Shown: positions 1 through 4,443 of the stretch, piece by piece
Layout of the letters: each line of letters starts with the position of its first letter
How positions within the stretch are numbered: position 1 is the stretch's first letter
Source of the DNA: Candidatus Moraniibacteriota bacterium
GTDB taxonomy: Bacteria; Patescibacteriota; Minisyncoccia; JAHIHE01; JAGLIN01
Reading direction: 5' to 3'
Assembly: GCA_030641185.1 (NCBI GenBank)
Contig: DAOWHY010000025.1
Location: 1 to 22,418 of the forward strand
Length of the DNA: 22,418 nucleotides
The notes under the pieces: model-generated
Told to the model about the DNA's origin: nothing
Seen by the model: the letters and a program-made list of their open reading frames with translations, nothing else
Databases searched by the model: none
Translations under genes and position numbers: made by a program

Positions 1-1
1 T

Positions 2-853
2 AGAAGAGGAACAATTATCAGACCTGAACAAATGAAAAATTATCCTGACGACAAAGTTTCCCTTATGTGCACAGGCGCGCAAGGAGAAGGAAGAGCGGTT
101 TTAATGAGAATTGTAAACAAAGAGCACAGACATGTTCAAATCAAAAAAGCGGATACTGTGATTTTCTCTTCATCAGTAGTTCCGGGAAATGAAAGGACTG
201 TGCAAAACTTGAAAGATCAGCTTTATAGACAGGGAGCGGATGTTGTACATTATAAAATGATGGATGTCCATGTTGGAGGACACGCCCAAATTGAAGATCT
301 TAAAATGATGATCAATCTTATTAAACCAAAATTCTTTATGCCAATTCATGGAAATTATTATATGCTTAGACTACACGCCAATATCGCGGAGAATTTAGGA
401 ATACCGCCAGCAAATACGATTGTAGCGGGAAATGGAAATGTAGTTGAATTTACAAAAAACTCGGCTGCTATAACGAAAGAAAAAATACCTTCCAATTATG
501 TGATGGTTGACGGACTTGGGGTCGGCGATGTCGGAAATATCGTTCTTCGCGACCGCCAGCAAATGAGCGAAGATGGAATGTTTACTATTGTAGTTATAAT
601 AGACAGTAAAACTGGAAAAATAGTCGGCTCTCCTGATATAATTTCACGCGGTTTCATATATATGAAAGGATCAACTGAACTTGTCAAAGAAACAAAAAAC
701 AAGGTCATTGAAATAGTGAATAAAAAAGCCGCGCCGGAACATGACACAAACTGGGCTTATGTAAAAGATAATATTAGAGATCAAATTGGGCAATTCTTAT
801 TCAACAAAACAGAGAGACGGCCGATGATTTTGCCAGTTGTGATTGAGGTGTAG
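2..853 (+). CDS. rnj: Ribonuclease J, C-terminal part (5' end outside window)
   Basis: The reading frame is open to the window edge, so the true start lies upstream; about 284 residues are visible. RNase J is a metallo-beta-lactamase/beta-CASP endo- and 5'-3' exonuclease that matures and degrades RNA in the cytoplasm. Family hallmarks seen: MCTGAQGE (the beta-CASP segment usually read as GSQGE), VIFSSSVVPGNE, DVHVGGHA, and KPKFFMPIHGNYYM, which carries the late metal-binding His. After these comes the small RNase J C-terminal domain ending in PVVIEV. The N-terminal catalytic motif HxHxDH is not in the window. No terminator directly follows; a palindromic repeat begins about 40 bases downstream and its hairpins could protect the 3' end. 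Family assignment is secure; whether it is J1- or J2-like cannot be told. Confidence 0.95.
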   Translation, partial: RRGTIIRPEQMKNYPDDKVSLMCTGAQGEGRAVLMRIVNKEHRHVQIKKADTVIFSSSVVPGNERTVQNLKDQLYRQGADVVHYKMMDVHVGGHAQIEDLKMMINLIKPKFFMPIHGNYYMLRLHANIAENLGIPPANTIVAGNGNVVEFTKNSAAITKEKIPSNYVMVDGLGVGDVGNIVLRDRQQMSEDGMFTIVVIIDSKTGKIVGSPDIISRGFIYMKGSTELVKETKNKVIEIVNKKAAPEHDTNWAYVKDNIRDQIGQFLFNKTERRPMILPVVIEV

Positions 854-892
854 GGCATTTTAACATATTAACATCCTAACATTTTAACACAT

Positions 893-1029
893 TGTCATCC
901 CAGAATTTTTTTCTGAAGCGATAGCGTAAGAAAAAAATATCTGGGATCCAGTTAGTCTCATCTCAATAGATTATACGAAAAATATTATTTATTAAGACTT
1001 ACTGGATTCCCGCCTCCGCGGGAATGACA
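893..1029. repeat. Dispersed palindromic repeat, copy 1
   Basis: A 137-base element running from TGTCATCCC to GGGAATGACA. It holds four complementary arms: TGTCATCCC pairs with the terminal GGGAATGACA, and GGGATCCAGT pairs with ACTGGATTCCC. It can therefore fold as one long cruciform or as two separate hairpins (CCCAGA...TCTGGG and ATTCCCGC/GCGGGAAT). Copies 2 and 3 are at 13019 and 14922. The outer arms are nearly identical while the central spacer differs. The 38 bases before it, after the RNase J stop, are an AT-rich string with repeated TAACAT words. Confidence 0.9.
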
Positions 1030-1039
1030 ATAAATAAAT

Positions 1040-1067
1040 TTGACAAATAAAAAATACTCCCTATAAT
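1040..1067 (+). promoter_or_regulatory. Promoter of the Trp attenuator / zinc-ribbon gene
   Basis: Perfect -35 box TTGACA (1040-1045) and perfect -10 box TATAAT (1062-1067) with a 16-base spacer. The predicted transcription start is about 1074, within a base or two of the leader-peptide ATG at 1075, so the leader is probably translated from a leaderless mRNA. Confidence 0.88.
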
Positions 1068-1074
1068 TAAACTT

Positions 1075-1137
1075 ATGAGTGAGATAAAAATAAAATTTAA
1101 TTTAGTTTCAAGTTGGTGGAACCAAGATAGCGTTTAG
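1075..1137 (+). CDS. Tryptophan leader peptide (20 aa)
   Basis: A 20-codon ORF with tandem Trp codons 14 and 15 (TGG TGG at 1114-1119) and a TAG stop at 1135-1137. No SD precedes it; the ATG sits at the predicted transcript 5' end. The Trp pair lies directly before RNA arm 1 (1118-1131), where a starved ribosome would stall and cover that arm. The stop codon lies at the start of arm 2, so a ribosome that finishes the peptide masks arm 2. This geometry is that of classical amino-acid attenuator leaders such as TrpL. Tandem rare codons in so short an ORF at this exact spot are hard to explain by chance. Confidence 0.8.
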   Translation: MSEIKIKFNLVSSWWNQDSV

Positions 1138-1207
1138 GCTGTTTTGGTTTTTCTTATATATTTTAGAAAAATTGAGTGAATGCAAAACAGCCTAAAAGCT
1201 GTTTTTT
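1118..1207 (+). promoter_or_regulatory. Four-arm transcription attenuator (Trp sensing)
   Basis: Arms read directly from the sequence. Arm 1 (1118-1131) pairs with arm 2 (1138-1151) over 14 pairs, including four G-U. Arm 2, shifted to 1133-1146, pairs with arm 3 (1183-1196) over 14 Watson-Crick pairs, forming the antiterminator. Arm 3 (1184-1191) pairs with arm 4 (1198-1205) over 8 perfect pairs with a 6-base loop and a T6 tract, forming the terminator. The alternatives exclude each other. Stalling at the Trp codons should favour readthrough; full translation should favour termination. Confidence 0.82.
1184..1207 (+). terminator. Attenuator terminator hairpin
   Basis: AAAACAGC / GCTGTTTT stem (1184-1191 with 1198-1205), loop CTAAAA, followed by T through 1207. 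It lies between the leader peptide and the SD (GGAGGA, 1211-1216) of the downstream gene. Confidence 0.85.
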
Positions 1208-1224
1208 AATGGAGGAGAGAAATA

Positions 1225-1464
1225 ATGGCACAAGAACAAATTATCCCAATAACAGAAAGTGATTTCCAAACTTTAGAAATAGTAATCTTAAAAAATAAAG
1301 ACAAATTTTGCTCTTATTGTAATTACGAGCTGGAAAAATATATTCTTAAAGATGGAATGATTATTTATCTGTGTTATGAATGTGACACAGTATGGGAAAG
1401 AGAAATCATAGACGAAAACCACTTTAAACTGGTGAAGTCTAAAGAGGGGCTTTCTATATTTTAA
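1225..1464 (+). CDS. Small zinc-ribbon protein under Trp attenuation
   Basis: 79 residues, not recognised as a named family. It has two CxxC knuckles: C29/C32 (CSYC) and C50/C53 (CYEC), 17 residues apart, the pattern of a zinc ribbon. A hydrophobic/acidic N-terminus precedes them and a single Trp (W57) follows the second knuckle. The start is fixed by a strong SD, GGAGGA at 1211-1216, eight bases before ATG; this contrasts with the SD-less housekeeping neighbours. The Trp attenuator controls it and a terminator overlaps its last codons, so it forms a near-monocistronic unit upstream of trpS. An anti-TRAP-like or tRNA-Trp-related role is an attractive guess because Bacillus anti-TRAP is also a small zinc protein induced when tRNA-Trp is uncharged, but no sequence similarity is claimed. 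Confidence 0.82.
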   Translation: MAQEQIIPITESDFQTLEIVILKNKDKFCSYCNYELEKYILKDGMIIYLCYECDTVWEREIIDENHFKLVKSKEGLSIF

Positions 1465-1480
1465 AGTCCCTCCCTTTTTT
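1444..1480 (+). terminator. Terminator of the zinc-ribbon gene
   Basis: GAGGGGCTTT (1444-1453) pairs with AAAGTCCCTC (1463-1472) over 10 pairs with one G-U; a T6 tract ends at 1480. The hairpin overlaps the last seven codons of the upstream ORF, separating it from trpS. Confidence 0.82.
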
Positions 1481-1484
1481 AAAA

Positions 1485-1513
1485 TTGATAAAGTTTAGAT
1501 ATAAAGCTATAAT
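1485..1513 (+). promoter_or_regulatory. trpS promoter
   Basis: TTGATA (1485-1490), 17-base spacer, TATAAT (1508-1513). Transcription should start near 1520, giving a short leader of about 20 bases with no SD before ATG 1541. Confidence 0.75.
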
Positions 1514-1540
1514 AAAATTGTAAACAATAATCTAATAACT

Positions 1541-2518
1541 ATGACCAAAAAACAAACAATCTTCAGCGCGATTCAGCCTTCGGGGGAATTGCATATCGGG
1601 AATTATCTTGGAGCGTTAAAAAATTTCGTGGAGCTTCAGGATGAATACGACTGCTTTTTCTTTATTGCTGACTATCATTCGATCACGGGAGATTATAATC
1701 CGAAAGAAAAGTCTAAACAGATTTTTGATCTGGCTTTGGATTTTTTGGCGATAGGATTAGATCCTCAGAAATGCACAATTGCCGTTCAATCGCAAATTCC
1801 GGAACATACGGAATTGGCTTGGATATTTAATACTATTACTCCTATTTCAGAACTGCAAAGAATGACGCAATTTAAAGATAAATCCCAAAATCAGGGAAAG
1901 AATATCAATGTGGGCTTATTTGATTATCCGGTTTTGCAAGCGGCGGATATTTTAATGTATAAAGCTTACGGCGTACCAATCGGGCAAGATCAAATTCAAC
2001 ACATTGAGCTGACGAGAAAAATCGCGCGATTCTTCAATAATAAGTTTGGAGAAACTTTTCCGGAACCGAAAGATATTATCACTGAAACTCCCAAAATTAT
2101 GTCGCTTACTGATCCGACAAAAAAGATGAGTAAATCGCATGGACCAAAATCATATATTGGAATTAACGATGAGCCGGAAGTTATTAGGAAGAAAATGAAA
2201 AAAGCAATTTCAACCACTGAATATAATAAAGACATTTACAATTTCTACGCGTCGTTATTGGAAGAGTTTGGAACCGAAAAAAATAAAGATTATTTTGCCA
2301 ACCAATTCAAAAACCAAAACCTAAAATTCTCTGAATTAAAAGACGCGCTTGCCGAAGACATTGCAAATTATTTCAAAGATTTTAGAACTAAACGAAAAGA
2401 GCTTGCAAAAAATCCGAAAGAAGTAAAAAAGATTTTAGATAAAGGCGCTGAAAAAGCAAGGGTTATTGCGCGAGAAACGATGAAAGAAGTTAAAGAAAAA
2501 GTTGGGTTGATTTTGTAG
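1541..2518 (+). CDS. trpS: Tryptophan--tRNA ligase
   Basis: Class I aminoacyl-tRNA synthetase that charges tRNA-Trp using ATP in the cytoplasm. The 325-residue length is normal for bacterial TrpRS. Seen: the HIGH-type motif HIGN at residues 18-21 in PSGELHIGNYLGAL; the TrpRS segment VPIGQDQIQHIELTR (about 145-159); and the KMSKS loop exactly at 195-199. The C-terminal 60 residues are Lys/Glu rich. The start is the ATG just downstream of its own promoter; no SD is present. It lies directly after the Trp-attenuated zinc-ribbon gene, and the intervening terminator suggests independent expression, though readthrough from the attenuated unit would add Trp-responsive trpS transcript. Confidence 0.97.
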   Translation: MTKKQTIFSAIQPSGELHIGNYLGALKNFVELQDEYDCFFFIADYHSITGDYNPKEKSKQIFDLALDFLAIGLDPQKCTIAVQSQIPEHTELAWIFNTITPISELQRMTQFKDKSQNQGKNINVGLFDYPVLQAADILMYKAYGVPIGQDQIQHIELTRKIARFFNNKFGETFPEPKDIITETPKIMSLTDPTKKMSKSHGPKSYIGINDEPEVIRKKMKKAISTTEYNKDIYNFYASLLEEFGTEKNKDYFANQFKNQNLKFSELKDALAEDIANYFKDFRTKRKELAKNPKEVKKILDKGAEKARVIARETMKEVKEKVGLIL

Positions 2519-2542
2519 AATGTATAAAAGAAATAAACTGTT

Positions 2543-2566
2543 GGCTCCAGTCTCCTGACTGGAGCC
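2543..2566 (+). terminator. trpS terminator
   Basis: Perfect 10-bp stem GGCTCCAGTC/GACTGGAGCC with a TCCT loop. The following T tract is weak (CTTTGTGATTTT), so termination may be partial. Confidence 0.7.
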
Positions 2567-2600
2567 CTTTGTGATTTTAGAAAAGATTATACCAAATAGA

Positions 2601-2704
2601 CAGCTTAAAGAAATAAATGGTTCAAGTCAGAGACATTGAACCAACAAAAAGATAGTTTAAAGAAACATCTGTTTCAAGTCAGAAATATTGAACCAATAAA
2701 AATA
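2601..2704. repeat. Two imperfect 52-bp tandem units
   Basis: The words TTAAAGAAA, TTCAAGTCAGA and ATTGAACCAA recur with an exact 52-base offset (for example 2605 and 2657; 2621 and 2673). Each unit contains a hairpin (GGTTCAA/TTGAACC in unit 1, weaker in unit 2). The repeats fill the gap between the converging trpS and Cys-rich operon; no credible gene lies here. Confidence 0.7.
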
Positions 2705-2708
2705 AAAA

Positions 2709-2732
2709 AGTGGAAACAGATTTATTCCCACT
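2709..2732 (-). terminator. Terminator of the Cys-rich operon
   Basis: Read on the minus strand: AGTGGGAA / TTTCCACT (8 pairs, one G-U), 8-base loop, then TTTTTTATTTTT. It begins four bases after the stop codon of the second Cys-rich gene. Confidence 0.8.
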
Positions 2733-2735
2733 ACT

Positions 2736-2954
2736 TTAATTATTCTCTTGCTGGTATTTTTCCAGCAATTCTTTTCCATTCCCACAACCAGGAGTTTGTG
2801 AATGATGCAGACATTTTGATTTTAAACAATTCTCAGAACATAGCTTAACAACTTCCTTGCTATATATTTCTTTAATTCTTTCAAAAGCCTCTTCTGTATT
2901 CCCTGGCACTTGGACTAGAGTATTCTTATCATCAAGAACAAGATATAATGCCAT
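2736..2954 (-). CDS. Small Cys-rich protein B (72 aa)
   Basis: Not recognised. The N-terminal third (ALYLVLDDKN...) looks like a small beta/alpha fold. The C-terminal half holds four Cys and two His: C39, C43, C48, H50-H51 and C57, a plausible metal site or disulfide cluster. The start is set by a strong SD, AGGAGGGG, six bases before ATG at 2954; a longer in-frame reading upstream is disfavoured because it would overlap the preceding gene. Its ATG overlaps the TAA stop of protein A (TAATG), so the two are translationally coupled, and a terminator follows immediately. Coupling and shared Cys-richness suggest the two proteins act together. Confidence 0.78.
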   Translation of the reverse strand: MALYLVLDDKNTLVQVPGNTEEAFERIKEIYSKEVVKLCSENCLKSKCLHHSQTPGCGNGKELLEKYQQENN

Positions 2955-3094
2955 TAATTTCCCCTCCTTTCTCTTCTCTTTTTCCTTTCTAATATTTGAA
3001 TGTCTCTCATACACTTTCCACAAATCCTACCGGATTTATTTTTACAACTACAAGCCGTAAAAACCTTTTCTTCTGTTGGTATGTTTCCTGCCAT
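2954..3094 (-). CDS. Small Cys-rich protein A (46 aa)
   Basis: A 46-residue ORF with a CSC motif (C15, C17) and a CGKC motif (C25, C28), followed by a strongly basic tail (ERKKRRERRGN). This pattern fits a mini zinc finger that could bind nucleic acid, but no named family is recognised. The start is supported by an extended SD, GAGGAGGAG (plus-strand 3101-3109), about seven bases before ATG. The TAA stop shares its last A with the ATG of protein B. The operon lies behind its own promoter, leader peptide and terminator (3116-3337), so expression is probably attenuated. Confidence 0.75.
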   Translation of the reverse strand: MAGNIPTEEKVFTACSCKNKSGRICGKCMRDIQILERKKRRERRGN

Positions 3095-3115
3095 CTTTAT
3101 CTCCTCCTCTAAATA

Positions 3116-3166
3116 CTACTTTTTGTTTTTAATAAATTTAACTTTAGACAAAATTTTTTTGCCCAT
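3116..3166 (-). CDS. Post-terminator mini-ORF (16 aa, Lys-rich)
   Basis: Starts MGKKIL and contains eight Lys in 16 residues. Its ATG follows the T7 tract of the terminator with no spacer. A similar ORF starting MGKIL, also directly after T7, lies before the ABC-F gene at 21410. It has no SD. It may be a second regulatory uORF, or the ATGGG may be part of an RNA signal rather than a start codon. Confidence 0.4.
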   Translation of the reverse strand: MGKKILSKVKFIKNKK

Positions 3167-3194
3167 AAAAAAATAACCTCTTTACTGAGGTTAT
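3167..3194 (-). terminator. Attenuator terminator of the Cys-rich operon
   Basis: On the minus strand ATAACCTC / GAGGTTAT (8 perfect pairs), loop AGTAAA, then T7. The leader ORF stop codon (3193-3191) lies inside the 5' arm. The hairpin also has a T tract on the plus strand (CTTTTT), so it could act in both directions. Confidence 0.8.
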
Positions 3195-3274
3195 CTTTTT
3201 ATGAACAACAAATGTAAAATAGAAAAACAGGGGGCGAGAAACTTAGGATGATTTTTTTTAATCGTTACCGACAT
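3191..3274 (-). CDS. Leader peptide of the Cys-rich operon (27 aa)
   Basis: A 27-codon ORF beginning MSVTIKK with a hydrophobic C-terminal half (PCFSILHLLFIKR). It starts about 28 bases after the predicted transcription start. Its TAA stop is embedded in the 5' arm of the terminator, so a ribosome pausing at the end of the ORF would block hairpin formation. SD support is weak (GCAGG). There is no run of one amino acid, which suggests ribosome-state or drug sensing rather than a single amino acid; this is inference. Confidence 0.55.
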   Translation of the reverse strand: MSVTIKKNHPKFLAPCFSILHLLFIKR

Positions 3275-3308
3275 TGCCTGCTTTTAAAATTTATTATTCC
3301 TGCTTTGT

Positions 3309-3337
3309 ATTATCTTACAAATCAAAACTCTCGTCAA
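3309..3337 (-). promoter_or_regulatory. Promoter of the Cys-rich operon
   Basis: Minus strand TTGACG (plus 3332-3337), 17-base spacer, GATAAT (plus 3309-3314). Predicted start near 3302. It lies about 490 bases before nothing else on that strand but the leader and operon, and just after the stop codon of the nucleotidyltransferase gene. Confidence 0.75.
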
Positions 3338-3343
3338 GCAGAG

Positions 3344-3352
3344 TTATCCACA
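3344..3352 (+). promoter_or_regulatory. Consensus DnaA box next to the Cys-operon promoter
   Basis: TTATCCACA, a perfect DnaA-box match, seven bases upstream of the -35 box of the minus-strand promoter. A second perfect match lies in the next promoter at 4411. The sequence match is certain, the function is not. Confidence 0.45.
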
Positions 3353-3362
3353 GCCCGTGCGT

Positions 3363-4349
3363 CTATCGTTCATACCTATCCTTAATCCTTACCGTATCAT
3401 CCAAATGCGGCGTGGAATATTCCTGCAAAATTGTATTTTCAACAGCTAAAATTGTATGCGGAGTTTCGGGCTTAATTCTGATAGTGTCATTCTTTTTTAG
3501 ATTAACCTCCCTATCATCAAATTTAATTATAGCCTCGCCTGAAAAAACATGCATCGTTTCGTCTTTTTTATTATGCTTGTGATGCGAGGTGCTTTCATTT
3601 TTCATTAAATATAATTCCTTAGTCATATACTTGTCTGTCTGAATAATCAATTTTTCATATCCCCACGGCTTGTCTTGTTTGTTTGAATATTCTCTGTTAA
3701 CAATTTCCAGATCTTTAGTAGAATCGACCGATTGCCAGAAAACATTTTCTTTGTAATGATTCATAAAGCCATTGTTGGAAATTTCAGGAAAAGCAAGTTT
3801 TTCTATATCCCCTTCCTTGTGTTTGGATAAGATTGATTTTAGTTCTTTGGACATTATATAAATTCCGGCGTTAATATAATAATTAAGTTCCGGCTTTTCT
3901 TTAAAGCCAATGATTTTATTTTCTGACATTTCTACTATTCCATAGGAAGAAATAAGCGGCGTTACATACATCAACATTTTATTTTTATGCGCGTTTATCA
4001 TTTCCTTTATGTTCGCGTCGCAAACCACATCACCGTTTCTAATTATATAATTATCAGCTTCAAAATTTTTAAATAAATTATTGATCGCGTACAAAGTCCC
4101 CCTCGGCTTGTCTTCAACTAAATATTCTATCTCTACTCCCTGCCAGCTATCTTTAAATCGTTCTTTTATTTTTTCATTCAAGTGTCCGCAAAGCAAAACA
4201 ACTTTTTTGACGCCGGCGTGTTTAAACTGCAAAATTTGCTTGTCTAAAATCGTATAATCTTTTTTGATTTCTAAAAGCGGTTTTGGAATTTGATCAGTTA
4301 ATGGTCTTAATCTTTTTCCGTATCCGCCGCATAATATTGCTCCGAGCAT
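3363..4349 (-). CDS. Sugar-1-phosphate nucleotidyltransferase with C-terminal cupin
   Basis: 328 residues in two parts. Residues 1 to about 225 form a Rossmann-like NTP transferase that makes NDP-sugars: the N-terminal loop LCGGYGKRLRPLT followed by PKPLLEI, the metal-site RNGDVV around 105, and GFKEKPE near 150. Residues about 230-328 form a cupin, with the HHKHNKKDE metal-ligand string followed by HVFSGE. The arrangement recalls bacterial mannose-1-phosphate guanylyltransferases with a cupin isomerase-like tail, but the N-terminal half is closer in style to short GDP-heptose/mannose or RmlA-like enzymes; substrate is unproven. Nearby phosphomannomutase and polyprenol-P-mannose synthase genes favour GDP-mannose. 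It has its own promoter and no SD. Confidence 0.85.
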   Translation of the reverse strand: MLGAILCGGYGKRLRPLTDQIPKPLLEIKKDYTILDKQILQFKHAGVKKVVLLCGHLNEKIKERFKDSWQGVEIEYLVEDKPRGTLYAINNLFKNFEADNYIIRNGDVVCDANIKEMINAHKNKMLMYVTPLISSYGIVEMSENKIIGFKEKPELNYYINAGIYIMSKELKSILSKHKEGDIEKLAFPEISNNGFMNHYKENVFWQSVDSTKDLEIVNREYSNKQDKPWGYEKLIIQTDKYMTKELYLMKNESTSHHKHNKKDETMHVFSGEAIIKFDDREVNLKKNDTIRIKPETPHTILAVENTILQEYSTPHLDDTVRIKDRYER

Positions 4350-4395
4350 AATTATTATTTATTTAGTTATTATTTAGTTATTGCTTGTATAATTT

Positions 4396-4424
4396 AAAGT
4401 ATCAGATTGTTGTGGATAAGTCAA
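4396..4424 (-). promoter_or_regulatory. Promoter of the nucleotidyltransferase gene with a DnaA box in the spacer
   Basis: Minus strand TTGACT (plus 4419-4424), 17-base spacer, TACTTT (plus 4396-4401) preceded by TGA (extended -10). A perfect DnaA-box word, TTATCCACA on the minus strand (plus 4411-4419), overlaps the end of the -35 and fills half the spacer, so a bound protein would block RNA polymerase. Confidence 0.6.
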
Positions 4425-4443
4425 TACTCGTATGTGTAAATAA

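Noticed and set aside
1112..1125. T-box-like word GGTGGAACC
   Set aside because: A T-box needs a long stem I with a specifier loop upstream; only about 40 transcribed bases precede it. The word arises from the Trp-Trp-Asn codons.
2636..2848. 70-codon plus-strand frame starting in the 52-bp repeats
   Set aside because: It runs through the tandem repeats and then antisense to the SD-supported Cys-rich gene B; no SD or promoter.
2955..3023. N-terminal extension of Cys-rich protein B by 23 codons
   Set aside because: It would overlap protein A in another frame and ignore the strong SD just before ATG 2954.
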